NCBI RefSeq assembly: GCF_021502655.1
Contig: NZ_JAKFFT010000002.1
Span: 1,240,001-1,304,000 of the forward strand
Direction: 5' to 3'
Length of the DNA: 64,000 nt
Source: Dyadobacter sp. CY347
GTDB lineage: Bacteria > Bacteroidota > Bacteroidia > Cytophagales > Spirosomataceae
Below are positions 27,512 through 36,852 of the stretch, one piece after another. The translations under genes and the position numbers were made by a program. Numbering within the stretch: the stretch's first letter is position 1; each line of letters opens with the position of its first letter. The notes beneath the pieces are model-generated. The model was not told the DNA's origin, made no database searches, and saw nothing but the letters and a program-made list of their open reading frames with translations.

Positions 27512-30217
27512 TTGATCCGACTAATTTTTATAATGATGTTCGCGGCAAGTCTGAAGGGGTTTTGCCAACAGAAAATCCTTGTCAGTTTGTCCAATTCCCC
27601 CGAAAAAGCACCGCCTGGGGGACACGTCACCTTGTTCTTTAATGTCAGTGCTACAACCGAAATTCAGGATTCACTGAAGGAAACAATCGACCTTCCAAAA
27701 GGGTGGAAACTACTTTCAACAAGGAAGCCGGCAAAGATTGCAGGAGTGACCGAACTGCGTTACTTTTTTGTGATCGGCGCGCCTTCAGATTGCACTGCAG
27801 GTGGTTACGAAGTGACATTGAGCGTAAAATCCGGCCAGGAGCAAGCGAGCAAGAAAGTGAATGTGATGGTGGAGCAGGTTCGTAAAATGGAGATGTTAGT
27901 GGTTTCTCAGCCTGAATTTGTAAAAGAAGGGGACACTCTACGGATTGACTATCTGATACAAAATGCGGGAAACAGTAAAGAGACGGTAGGCATAAAATCC
28001 AGCCAGGGGAAAATCCTTGACATTAAAGACAGCCTTACGCTCGGGCCGCAGGAAAAGATCAATGTTACGGTTTTGCAGATCATTCCTTCCACAGGACACA
28101 ATGCATGGCAAAGTGCAACCGATCTCACTGTGCAGATGACGGGCGGGGAGCCTGCCGTTTACCAGGTTGTAACAACGCCTGTTTTTTCATCAACGATTAA
28201 AAAAATAGACCGCTATTTTCGCTTTCCAATGGAAGTGGGAGGTGGTTTTATGTCTTACAAGATTGGCAGCCGGACAATGATGGCTTACCAATATAATGTA
28301 ACGGGCAGAGGTTATTTGGATCAAAAAAATAAGCATTACATCGATTTTACCGCACGTGGCCCAAATCAGTTCAACTTTCCGGCATTGGGAAATTATGATC
28401 AGTATTCGCTTGAATATCAATATAATAAGAGAACATTCGTTTCGGTCGGTGATTATGTTTTACAGCTCAACAATCTCATGGAATTCGGCCGTTTCGGACG
28501 CGGACTGAAATTGGAACAGCAATTTGCAAAAACGGGTTACGTCCTTTTTGTCCAAAAAGCGAGGTTTTATTTTAATCAAAAAGAGTCATTTGGCGGGAAA
28601 TTCATCTATAAAATAGGAGAGTCGTCCAATGTGGGTGTAAGCTACACTTCCAAGCATGTGCTGCGCAGGAATGATCAGTTCTGGTCTAATCTCATGGGCG
28701 TTTCCGGCACAGCGCGTACCAAAGGTTTGATTTTGGAAGCGGAGCTGGCAGCTGGTCAGGCAAGATTCAAGACCGATTACGGTGTTTTTCTTAGGCTGCT
28801 TTTGACAAAAAAATGGCTTAATGTGGCTTCAAACCTGATATATGCGGGCAAAAACTTTTATGGGTTTTATAACAACAGCATGCTCATCAGCAACAACATT
28901 GGTTTTAATATTTCCCCCAAAGTAACCCTTGGCGTCAGCAGCAATTTTTCCAGAGTAAACCCAAGCCTGGATGAGACATTTTACAGCGTCTCACCAAAGG
29001 ACCGGAACTACACGGCGTTCCTGTCATACCAGATCAACAAGCGCAACGGATTTTTTGTCTATTATTCTTCCCAGGAAAGAGAAGACCGGCAAAGACCTTC
29101 CGACTTTCATTATGCCGAAAAATTCGGCAACCTTACTTACAACCATATCGCTGAGAAATTCACCTTCTTTTATCAGGGCCGGTTTGGACGTTCTCAAAAT
29201 AAGCTTGTCTTTGATAATTCAGGAAAGAAGGAATCCTATTCTAACCTGATCCAGCCAACATTCAGGGTGGTGCGCGGGCTTTGGCTTGGCGGCTATTTCG
29301 AGCATCAGCATACGAGTAAATTTTCTGCAAATGATGCCATTGAAAATCTGTTCTATTATGGTGGAAATGCAGGTGTTAATATCAAGCGCAACCTGTATGC
29401 TACTTTTTTATACAGAAACAATTACGCGCCAGACGAGCTTTATATCAAACGCAGTTTTCTGGACGTCTCATTGCTGCTGGACCTAAGCAGGCATAAATTC
29501 ACAGTTTCCGGCGGCAAGTCCCACGTTCCGAATGCGCAGAACGCGGATCAGAATACATTGTTTTTTACTGTAAAATATGCGCTCAAACTGAATGTGCCAT
29601 TGTCCCGCAAGAAAAATATTGGCATTGTACGCGGCAAATTAACAGGAGAGGGCTTTCCCAAACAAGGCAATCTGATTCAGCTTGGAAATCATAAATTCCT
29701 CACAGACAGCTCCGGAATGTTTGCTTTCGAGGGCGTTGCGCCGGATGCTTATTATTTGAGCATAACCCAGAATGATGCCAAAAACGATGGAGTTGTCCCT
29801 GTGATCAAAATGCCCCTGCTCGTTGGTGTGCCTGCTGATAGCATCAGAAATGTGGAAATACGGATGACCAGAACAGGCAATGTCAAAGGCAAAATCGAAT
29901 TCTTGAAACCCAGCCAGAATTTATCGTCAGTGTTAAGCCAGAAGCCAACCGTTCTGGTAAAGCTTACCAACGGAACCGACAGTTTCCTGACCGAATTAAA
30001 TGATCGTGATGAATTCTCGTTTAAAGAAATGCGACCGGGTAAATGGACATTATCCGCATTTATTCCTGCAAATCAGGATCGGTTTGTCATTGACGATAAT
30101 GTCAGGGAATTTGAAATCGAATGTGATAAGACATTCAATGCGATTTTTAAAGTACATCCTAACCAAAAAAAGATCCACTTTTCCGACCGGAATTTTGATG
30201 TTTCTGTAAAAAAATGA
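27512..30217 (+). CDS. usher-like outer-membrane beta-barrel with N-terminal Ig-type and C-terminal carboxypeptidase-like domains
   Basis: 901 residues. The TTG at 27512 is preferred because it supplies the basic signal-peptide start (MIRLIFIMMFAASLKGFCQ); the ATG at 27533 would leave a very short leader. An N-terminal part of about 210 residues holds NEW3/Ig-like domains (SPEKAPPGGHVTLFFNVSAT, RIDYLIQNAGNSKETVG). The middle, about 225-690, is built of alternating strands rich in Tyr, Phe and Gly (YSLEYQYNKRTFVSVGDYVL, KFIYKIGESSNVGVSYTSK), typical of a large barrel. The C-terminal ~190 residues contain carboxypeptidase-like/SdrD-type modules (GIVRGKLTGEGFPKQGNLIQ, GMFAFEGVAPDAYYLSI). This order recalls fimbrial ushers. 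The stop overlaps the next subunit gene (ATGA). Confidence 0.65.
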   Translation: MIRLIFIMMFAASLKGFCQQKILVSLSNSPEKAPPGGHVTLFFNVSATTEIQDSLKETIDLPKGWKLLSTRKPAKIAGVTELRYFFVIGAPSDCTAGGYEVTLSVKSGQEQASKKVNVMVEQVRKMEMLVVSQPEFVKEGDTLRIDYLIQNAGNSKETVGIKSSQGKILDIKDSLTLGPQEKINVTVLQIIPSTGHNAWQSATDLTVQMTGGEPAVYQVVTTPVFSSTIKKIDRYFRFPMEVGGGFMSYKIGSRTMMAYQYNVTGRGYLDQKNKHYIDFTARGPNQFNFPALGNYDQYSLEYQYNKRTFVSVGDYVLQLNNLMEFGRFGRGLKLEQQFAKTGYVLFVQKARFYFNQKESFGGKFIYKIGESSNVGVSYTSKHVLRRNDQFWSNLMGVSGTARTKGLILEAELAAGQARFKTDYGVFLRLLLTKKWLNVASNLIYAGKNFYGFYNNSMLISNNIGFNISPKVTLGVSSNFSRVNPSLDETFYSVSPKDRNYTAFLSYQINKRNGFFVYYSSQEREDRQRPSDFHYAEKFGNLTYNHIAEKFTFFYQGRFGRSQNKLVFDNSGKKESYSNLIQPTFRVVRGLWLGGYFEHQHTSKFSANDAIENLFYYGGNAGVNIKRNLYATFLYRNNYAPDELYIKRSFLDVSLLLDLSRHKFTVSGGKSHVPNAQNADQNTLFFTVKYALKLNVPLSRKKNIGIVRGKLTGEGFPKQGNLIQLGNHKFLTDSSGMFAFEGVAPDAYYLSITQNDAKNDGVVPVIKMPLLVGVPADSIRNVEIRMTRTGNVKGKIEFLKPSQNLSSVLSQKPTVLVKLTNGTDSFLTELNDRDEFSFKEMRPGKWTLSAFIPANQDRFVIDDNVREFEIECDKTFNAIFKVHPNQKKIHFSDRNFDVSVKK

Positions 30218-30750
30218 AAAGCACATTGTTCATATTCCTGTTGCTGAGATGCCTTGCCGTTATCGGGCAGACGAGCACAAATGTGAGCATTACGCTGCCT
30301 CCCGTATCGCTGGTTGATGTGGTTCCGGCGGCTTCGGGCAATGTGATTTTATCTATGACAGCGCCAGTTGAAGCCGGGACAATTGTGGGATCTGCGACAC
30401 CGAGCGCTAACACCTGGCTAATATTTACATCCGCGGTCCAACCTGGCGTAACGCGCAGCATTAAAGGAGACATTATCGGAACACTTCCGGCAGGCATTAA
30501 GCTGCGCCTGACCGTGGCGGCCTATGCGGGGACAGGACAAGGATTTACAGCAGGCAGCAGCACGGTAACGAGCAGCATTTACCTGACCAATTTGGCCACC
30601 ACATTTATCAGCAACATTCGGGGTGCCTATACGGGCACAGGTTTAGGAGAGGGGTTTAAACTGACCTATGCTTTGGAAATCGACGGCTACGATAAAATCC
30701 GAAGCGGAACTTCCCAGGTTACTGTAAGATATACAATGGTTGATAACTGA
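30214..30750 (+). CDS. secreted pilin-subunit-like protein 2
   Basis: 178 residues, signal peptide (MKSTLFIFLLLRCLAVIGQ). The mature N-terminus TNVSITLPPVSLVDV and C-terminal strand SGTSQVTVRYTMVDN match those of the first subunit-like protein, and internal landmarks are shared (VEAGTIVGSATPSANTWLIF beside LEAGDKVTAPAANSTLWLNY). It is translationally coupled to the barrel gene upstream (ATGA) and to the next gene (TGATG). It is probably a minor or tip subunit. Confidence 0.7.
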   Translation: MKSTLFIFLLLRCLAVIGQTSTNVSITLPPVSLVDVVPAASGNVILSMTAPVEAGTIVGSATPSANTWLIFTSAVQPGVTRSIKGDIIGTLPAGIKLRLTVAAYAGTGQGFTAGSSTVTSSIYLTNLATTFISNIRGAYTGTGLGEGFKLTYALEIDGYDKIRSGTSQVTVRYTMVDN

Positions 30751-31238
30751 TGAAAAAAATCGGATTTTTAGCATTGATGCTTGTCTTCGGAACAAATTGC
30801 GTTGGTCAAACATTAACCATCGCCAATTTGCCCTTGGGCGCAACCTGGACTGTTCCAACACTATCTTCGTCCGTAACGACAGCAGGCAAAGATTACGTGG
30901 TTTATGGAGAAACCAGCGTGGTCGCCCAGACTACATTAATGATCAATGCACTGCTTTTTTGGACGGTAAATGTGCAATTGTCCACAACCACAAACTGGAA
31001 CCCTAGGCTTAAAGTCTACGTAGTCCGAACAGGAAACGGAACCGGAGGTGCCATTCTGAACGGCGGGACGACTTACAAGGAAGTTACCACAACCACCCAG
31101 GCATTTTTCAGTGGAAGTCTCGGGCTCAATTATGCCCGCGACAATGTTCCGGTACAATATAAAATCGAAGGCATGTCCGTGATGCTTCCTGCTAAAACTT
31201 ACACCACGACCATTGTATATACGGTTTCAGGAATTTAG
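30750..31238 (+). CDS. secreted pilin-subunit-like protein 3
   Basis: 162 residues, signal peptide (KKIGFLALMLVFGTNCVGQ). All-beta composition, an N-terminal strand LTIANLPLGATWTVPTLSSS and a final alternating strand YTTTIVYTVSGI, as in the other two subunit-like proteins, but with little residue identity in the middle. Its start codon overlaps the stop of the preceding gene by one base. It is the last gene of the operon; a tip adhesin or terminator subunit is possible but unproven. Confidence 0.6.
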   Translation: MKKIGFLALMLVFGTNCVGQTLTIANLPLGATWTVPTLSSSVTTAGKDYVVYGETSVVAQTTLMINALLFWTVNVQLSTTTNWNPRLKVYVVRTGNGTGGAILNGGTTYKEVTTTTQAFFSGSLGLNYARDNVPVQYKIEGMSVMLPAKTYTTTIVYTVSGI

Positions 31239-31303
31239 ATTTGAAAAGGCTGGGCATATGCTGCCCGCCATGAAAAGAGTTAACATCTATTTGCCTATGG
31301 ATA

Positions 31304-31639
31304 TCATATCGCTAGACCATAGACATTTTGAGCTTCAATATAACCCGCTTTCGCCCATCCAAAAATGAGGTAAACAGTGGAAAGTATAATTACTATTGGA
31401 AACACGAAAACAAATCTCTTTCTGTAAGATGCTGCTTTTATTGGTATTAAGGAAATTATACCTGCTCCAATACATCCTGCAAAACCGACTGCAAGAATGG
31501 TAATAGGCACATCGGACATGTAATTGAGAAATGAGCTTTCCGATTGAGGGATTCTAAAAATCAGAGATAGAATATACGGTTCGAAAGCAAGGAGAAGTAA
31601 AAGGATGACCGCAGCACCCCAAATTAGTCTCAAATACAT
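31304..31639 (-). CDS. small membrane protein of unknown function
   Basis: 111 residues with three predicted membrane segments (LIWGAAVILLLLLAFEPYIL, ITILAVGFAGCIGAGIISLI, FVFVFPIVIILSTVYLIFGW). I do not recognise a family. It is convergent with the fibre-like operon and has no close partner on its own strand. Confidence 0.6.
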   Translation of the reverse strand: MYLRLIWGAAVILLLLLAFEPYILSLIFRIPQSESSFLNYMSDVPITILAVGFAGCIGAGIISLIPIKAASYRKRFVFVFPIVIILSTVYLIFGWAKAGYIEAQNVYGLAI

Positions 31640-32046
31640 TGATAGCTTTTTCGCAAGTTAAGATAAAGCAATCAGCAATCCATCTTACCCGTAATAGTTG
31701 TGCAACAGCCACGGTCGTTATTATGTAAATCGCCGGCTGACTACAATGTGACTTTTCGAGCATAAGGAGGAGTGTTTTAGTTCAATTAATGCAAGACGAT
31801 GTACGTTTAACTGTAATTATTTTTGCACTAACAAAATTACAAGAGGGGATTGGCTAGCAGAGCGAAGTTCCAGAGAATGTTAAGGACAGGTGCAATAACT
31901 GTTTCGGTAGCGAACGTTCGGATGTCCGGTATCGGACATCATGCTTCATCTAGAGTAAATCTAAATAGTTAACAATCAACCTATTGTTGATCATTTTTTT
32001 TCTGGCTCAAAAATTTAATCAGCAAAAGTAGAAGTTATAGAAACAT
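31640..32046. other. non-coding region upstream of padR
   Basis: About 400 bases without a supported gene. It contains a perfect palindrome at 31921-31940 (separate entry) and an isolated TATTTTTG at 31818-31825 that fits the -7 promoter element, though no good -33 element precedes it. Confidence 0.5.
31921..31940. promoter_or_regulatory. palindromic operator candidate upstream of padR-permease genes
   Basis: Perfect 8-bp arms GATGTCCG and CGGACATC around GTAT. It contains ATGT and ACAT separated by ten bases, close to the ATGT-N8-ACAT sites described for PadR regulators. It lies about 107 bases before the padR start, so autoregulation is possible. Confidence 0.4.
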
Positions 32047-32385
32047 ATGAAGCGGACCTATTTAGGTGAGTTTGAAGAAATCGTCTTGCTGGCCGTCGCG
32101 ACGATGGAAGGCCACGCTTATGGCGTGATGCTGATGCATGAGATCATTGAACAGACTGGCCGGGACGTAAGGCTGAACCAGGTGCATTCGGCTTTGCAGC
32201 GTTTAGAGGAAAAAGGAATGGTGAAATCCGAAATGGGTGAACCTACTGCGGAACGGGGCGGGAGACGCAAGAGATTGTTTAAGGTTACAGCTTACGGGCA
32301 GCGCACTTTGCATGAGATACAAGAAGTAAGGGTGAGCTTCTGGAGCAGGATTGTAAATCCATTCAAGTTGGAAATCAACTTATGA
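32047..32385 (+). CDS. PadR family transcriptional regulator
   Basis: 112 residues with the PadR winged helix: LGEFEEIVLLAVATMEGHAY at the N-terminus, VHSALQRLEEKGMVKSEM as recognition helix and wing, and RRKRLFKVTAYGQRTL. PadR proteins usually repress an adjacent transporter gene until a ligand binds. The stop overlaps the start of the permease gene (ATGA), a common pairing in Bacteroidota, where the permease carries its own PadR-associated prefix domain. Confidence 0.93.
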   Translation: MKRTYLGEFEEIVLLAVATMEGHAYGVMLMHEIIEQTGRDVRLNQVHSALQRLEEKGMVKSEMGEPTAERGGRRKRLFKVTAYGQRTLHEIQEVRVSFWSRIVNPFKLEINL

Positions 32386-35030
32386 AAAGCAAAGATGAAT
32401 GCTCGTCAAAACCTCCAAAATGGGCCGATAGGCTTCTACTTTGGTTTTGCGCCTCTGATTTGGCAGAGACAATTCTGGGGGATTTGCATGAGGACTATGC
32501 TTGGAAAGTAGCGCGTCTTGGTGAGAAAAAGGCGCGCTGGTACTACTGGCGGGAGGTTTTAGGATTTATTAAGCCAAGATTTTTAAAAAGGACATCAAGT
32601 ATTTCATTCCGTTTATCTAGCCCTGATATGATACGCAATTATTTCAAAATCGCTTTCCGGAATCTTGCAAAGAACAAGGGATATTCCACTATAAATATCG
32701 GTGGATTAGCTGTCGGTATGGCCGTGGCTATGTTGATCGGACTATGGATTAATGATGAGCTTACATTTAATGACTCTTTCAAAAACCATGAGCGCATTGC
32801 TCAGGTGCGGGAGCAAGGAATTTCAAAAGAAGGGAAACGTTATTCGAACAACTCGCTCCCATACCCACTTGCAACCGAACTTAAAGCCAATTACGCAAGC
32901 TATTTCAAGCACATCTTATTAGCTCAGCAGCCAGAAGAGTGCATTTTGGCCACAGGAGAAACAAAACTGACGAGGAAAGGGCAATTTATTGAAGCCGGTG
33001 CGCCTGAAATGCTTTCGCTAACAATGCTCAAAGGAACCTGAGCAGGATTAAAAGACCCGCATTCGATACTGCTTTCGGCATCCGCCGCGTCGGCCCTTTT
33101 TGGCAACGCAGATCCTATTGATAAACCCATTAAGATCAATACAAATATCGAGGCAAAAGTGACAGGCGTTTATGAAGACTTGCCACACAATACAGAATTT
33201 CAAGACATCAAGTTTTTGGCGCCATTTGATTTATATACGGCTGCAAATCCGTGGGTCAAAGAACAACAATGGAATAACTGGTTCCTGTCAATCTACACAG
33301 AGATTACACCCGGGGCAGACTTTGCTCAGGTTTCTCAAATTATCAAGGATATTGAGATCAATAACATCAAAAATTTGCCGGACAGTCGGGAGCAGATAGC
33401 CAAGAAACCCCAAATAGCATTGCTTCCAATGAGCAGTTGGCACCTTTATGGCGATTTTTATTTAGATAACAGGGAGCCTGTACGGATGGTCTGGCTGATT
33501 GGCATTATTGGAGCTTTTGTGTTGTTGCTGGCATGCATAAACTTCATGAATTTATCAACGGCGCGCTCTGTTAAGCGGGCAAAAGAAGTAGGTATCAGAA
33601 AGGCGGTCGGATCGCTGCGCGCTCAGTTGGTCGGACAGTTTTTGAGTGAATCTTTCTTAGTTGTTTTACTAGCCCTGATCCTTTCCTTTTTGTTGGTCAG
33701 CCTCTCATTGACCTGGTTTAACAACATCGCATCCAAGGAATTAATTGTTCCCTGGGACAGCTATTCTTTTTGGATAGCAAGTGCAGTATTCGTAATCATA
33801 ACCTCACTTTTAGCTGGCAGTTATCCGGCTTTTTATCTCTCTTCTTTCCAGCCGGTTAAAGTGCTGAAGGGAGCCATGCAAACCGGTCGTTTTGCATCTA
33901 TGCCACGAAAGCTCCTTATTGTTGTTCAATTTACGGTTTCAGTCTCGCTTATTATTGGTACGCTCCTAGTATACCGTCAAATTCAATTTGCCAAAAGCAG
34001 ACCCGTTGGGTACGAAAAAACTGGTTTGTTGATGGTTGAAAAGAAAACATCTGATTTTGCAGGAAAGCATGAACTACTCAGAAGCGAGCTTAAAAATACC
34101 GGTGTTGTGTTAGAAGTAGCAGAATCAAGGAGCTCTACGACTGGTATCACAATGTGGAATGCTGGCTTTTCTAGTAATGGAAAAGAATTTGACTGTCCGG
34201 AAGGCTGTGGCACCCTGCCTGTCAGCACCCAATATGGAAAAACAATTGGATGGCATTTCACAAACGGCAGAGACTTCGGTGCGACGGGGGCGGGCGATTC
34301 GACTGGCTTTGTTATCAACGAGTCGTTTGCAAAACTTCTTGGCTTGAAAAATCCTGTTGGAGAAAACCTGACATGGAGTCCAGGGCACCGCAAACCGAAA
34401 ACGTATACAATCCTTGGTGTTGTTAAGGATATGGTTGCCCTTTCCCCTTATAGTTCAGCAATCCCTACGGTGTTTTTTCTGGAAGACAACCACGCCTGGA
34501 TCAACATAAGACTTAATCCGGCTATTGCGACCAATGTTGCATTGCCAAAAATTGAAGCAGTTTTCGAGAAGATTATTCCATCTGCTCCATTCGATTACAA
34601 ATTTGCGGATCAAGAGTACGCAAACAAATTTGCCGCAGAGGAGCGCATTGGAAAACTGGCGGGCTTCTTCACGGTTCTGGCGGCGTTCATATCCTGTCTT
34701 GGGCTTTTTGGATTAGCTTCTTTTGTGGCCGAACAGCGAACAAAAGAAATCGGGATCCGCAAAGTACTGGGGGCATCAGTCGCCAGCTTATGGCAAATGC
34801 TTTCCAGGGATTTCGTTGTGTTGGTCATCGTTTCCTGCATTATCTCTATTCCGATTGCACACTATTACATGAGCAGCTGGTTAGAAAATTATCAGTATCA
34901 CACTGAGATTTCGTGGTGGATATTCGCTGCAACCGGTATTGGCGCATTGGCTGTGACATTATTGACAGTAAGTTATCAGGCAATAAAAGCAGCATTGCTC
35001 GACCCAGTAAAAAGTCTCAGATCGGAATAA
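32382..35030 (+). pseudogene. MacB-type ABC transporter permease interrupted by one in-frame stop
   Basis: The frame continues from 32382 to 35030 (883 codons) except for TGA at 33039-33041. Before the stop: a permease prefix domain (WADRLLLWFCASDLAETILG), the first membrane helix (NIGGLAVGMAVAMLIGLWI) and part of the MacB periplasmic core. After it the match continues at once (LKDPHSILLSASAASALFG, VTGVYEDLPHNTEFQDI), then FtsX domains (LLLACINFMNLSTARSVKRA, KEIGIRKVLGASVASLW). No base is gained or lost, so a single point change is the only visible defect. The second half alone would lack the first helix. A sequencing error cannot be excluded. Confidence 0.85.
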
Positions 35031-35330
35031 TTAAAGCCATGGTTTAAACACATCCGCGTATGCCAAACCGGTATAGCAGCAAAACAGAAATATATCTCGA
35101 ACCTGATCTAGCCTCTCGTTTTCAAAATCTTTGTTAGAAATAGTTTGAATTTCTATCGGAGTCGAAGCATCTCTATCAACTTCTTTAATGGTCATTTTGA
35201 AAGCTATGAAAGGATCTTTTACGAGCCACCCGTTTTTGATGCAGATAAAAACGATTTTTTTTAGGTTTCAATATGTCGACATCAGACGTTTTGTATTTCC
35301 AGAGTATGAATGTCTTTGTGTGGTCGTAAG
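35031..35330 (-). pseudogene. tyrosine recombinase (phage-type integrase) relic
   Basis: The minus strand encodes pieces of a Bacteroidota integrase: YDHTKTFILWKYKTSDVDI (SAM-like core-binding domain, about 35266-35330), then, after an internal deletion, KNGWLVKDPFIAFKMTIKEV and DQVRDIFLFCCYTGLAYADV (start of the catalytic domain). The frame ends at 35031 shortly after ADV, so the catalytic Arg/His/Tyr residues are missing. It is opposite to, and directly abuts, the permease stop. It is probably the integrase of the mobilizable element that extends to about 43.1 kb. Confidence 0.75.
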
Positions 35331-35337
35331 TGGTCTT

Positions 35338-35371
35338 GTGAGCACTTTTTTTGCTATTTCGAAGTGCTCAC
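35338..35371. other. inverted repeat with 10-bp arms
   Basis: GTGAGCACTT at 35338-35347 and AAGTGCTCAC at 35362-35371 are perfect complements around a 14-base spacer. A further GCTCACC follows. It lies at the upstream edge of the integrase relic and could be a recombinase or regulator binding site. Confidence 0.4.
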
Positions 35372-35429
35372 CCGATGCTCACCTAGATATTGCGAATATT
35401 TGCATATTTTGACAAAATCTGAAAAACAA

Positions 35430-35462
35430 AAAAGCCTGTAAATGTATGATTTACAGGCTTTT
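35430..35462. terminator. strong bidirectional terminator-like hairpin
   Basis: AAAAGCCTGTAAAT (35430-35443) and ATTTACAGGCTTTT (35449-35462) form a perfect 14-bp stem with a 5-base loop, with A-rich sequence before and T-rich sequence after. It would terminate transcription in both directions between the integrase relic and the cargo genes. Confidence 0.75.
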
Positions 35463-35484
35463 GATGCTTTTTGTTCTTGTTACT

Positions 35485-35508
35485 TGCAGAGAGGAAGAGA
35501 TTCGAACT
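35485..35508 (-). other. possible tRNA 3'-end fragment (element attachment site)
   Basis: On the minus strand this reads AGTTCGAATCTCTTCCTCTC, with a T-loop-like TTCGAAT followed by what could be an acceptor strand and discriminator. No complete tRNA cloverleaf can be drawn here. Integrases of this class often leave such a 3'-end copy at the element boundary. Confidence 0.3.
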
Positions 35509-35927
35509 TATTTATAACCTGCTCTGAATGAATATTGTATTAAGCTATTTTTTGCCTGCTCTCGAATTGCTCACCTTCATGTTTTGATTGGCAACGGACC
35601 TATCAAATTTAAGAAATTATATCTTTTTAGAAAAACTTTGATTGCATTAATTCCGCTAGTTGAAGTCTGACAAACAAACTCGGCAAAAGGGCAGCTAAAT
35701 AAGTGGCCCTATTTTCTAAGACTTAGAGAAGCCGCCAAAAGCTTACGGCATAATGGCGGCTTCTTCCATCGCAGAGGAGGTGAAAAGTTAAACCGCCAGC
35801 CCGATGGGCACTTATTCCATTTCCTTTTGGGTGATAAAGGGCCACTGCTAGAAAGGCTTTCTTTTTTCTCGTTTTTTAATCACATAATCCTCCGTGAGCA
35901 TGATCAGACGAAATACCGGTAAACTTC
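35509..35927. other. structured non-coding region
   Basis: No supported gene. A perfect stem GAAGCCGCCA (35728-35737) / TGGCGGCTTC (35754-35763) resembles a terminator. It is nested inside a wider 9-bp inverted repeat AGTGGCCCT (35702-35710) / AGGGCCACT (35838-35846). Confidence 0.55.
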
Positions 35928-36839
35928 CTAATTATAGCCCGCCCGGAATTGCAGCGGTGTTTGCCGTGTCTTCGTTTTGAAAAGCTTGCTAAACGATTGC
36001 GGATAATCGAAACCTAATTCATAGGCAATTTCACTAACAGATAGATGCGTTGTCGATAATCGCTCTTTAGCACGTTCGATCAGCTTTTCGTGGATCAAAT
36101 GTTGGGTAGTGCTTCCGGTGAGCTGTTTCAGGCAATCGCTCAGATACTTGGAAGACAAATGTAATTCCTCGGCCAGAAATTGTGCCGTGGGTAAACCATT
36201 GTTGAGCTGATCGGAATCAAAGTAATTGTTCAAGATTCTCTCAACTTTATTCAAAAGCTCGTTGCTGACCGTCTTACGGGTGATAAACTGTCTGTTGTAG
36301 TATCGGTCGCAGTAAGTCAGCATGAGCTCAATGTTGGCAATCCATACTTCCTGACTGAAATTGTCAATCGGCAGCGATAATTCCTTTTGCAGTTGGAGGA
36401 AGATGTTTTCCACCGTCTTTTGTTCGTCATCTGAAAGGATGAGAGCTTCATTGACTGCATAATCGAAATATCCGTAAGACTTAATCTTGCCACCCAGAGC
36501 CGAGTTACGAAGGAAATCCGGATGGATGGACAGCTGCCAGCCAGCTTTTGCAAAAGCGAAATCCTTCTCGATAAAGCTTACTTGCCTGGGTGCAAAGCAA
36601 GACATTACGCCCTCATCAAAATCGAACATACTTTGGCCGTATTGTATTTTGCACGGACATTCTGTCTTCAAAGTCACTTGATAGAACTCCGTAATAAGCC
36701 TTGTCCGCTGTTCAATTTTGATCTCAGGGAAATCCTCAAACCTCATCAGGCTCACCAGGGGATGCCTGGGCTTCGGCAGCTGCAAGAGTTGGTGCAGCTG
36801 GCTGATCGACTGAATGTGAACCGTTGTTGTCGTTTCCAT
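35928..36839 (-). CDS. AraC family transcriptional regulator (copy B, intact)
   Basis: 303 residues: an N-terminal cupin-like sensor (QRTRLITEFYQVTLKTECPC, FDFDEGVMSCFAPRQVSFIE) and C-terminal double helix-turn-helix (AQFLAEELHLSSKYLSDCLK, SVSEIAYELGFDYPQSFSKL). It follows an SDR gene 13 bases downstream of that gene's stop on the same strand, so the two are probably an operon with the regulator controlling the enzyme. A relic of the same gene is found in copy A, and a diverged homologue lies at 14314. Confidence 0.94.
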   Translation of the reverse strand: METTTTVHIQSISQLHQLLQLPKPRHPLVSLMRFEDFPEIKIEQRTRLITEFYQVTLKTECPCKIQYGQSMFDFDEGVMSCFAPRQVSFIEKDFAFAKAGWQLSIHPDFLRNSALGGKIKSYGYFDYAVNEALILSDDEQKTVENIFLQLQKELSLPIDNFSQEVWIANIELMLTYCDRYYNRQFITRKTVSNELLNKVERILNNYFDSDQLNNGLPTAQFLAEELHLSSKYLSDCLKQLTGSTTQHLIHEKLIERAKERLSTTHLSVSEIAYELGFDYPQSFSKLFKTKTRQTPLQFRAGYN

Positions 36840-36852
36840 CCTACCAAGTTAG

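Noticed and set aside
35188..35412. 74-codon plus-strand open frame
   Set aside because: The opposite strand carries clear integrase fragments; this frame is their shadow.
35485..35508. A complete tRNA gene at this point
   Set aside because: Only a T-loop-like segment and part of an acceptor strand are visible; D and anticodon arms cannot be drawn.
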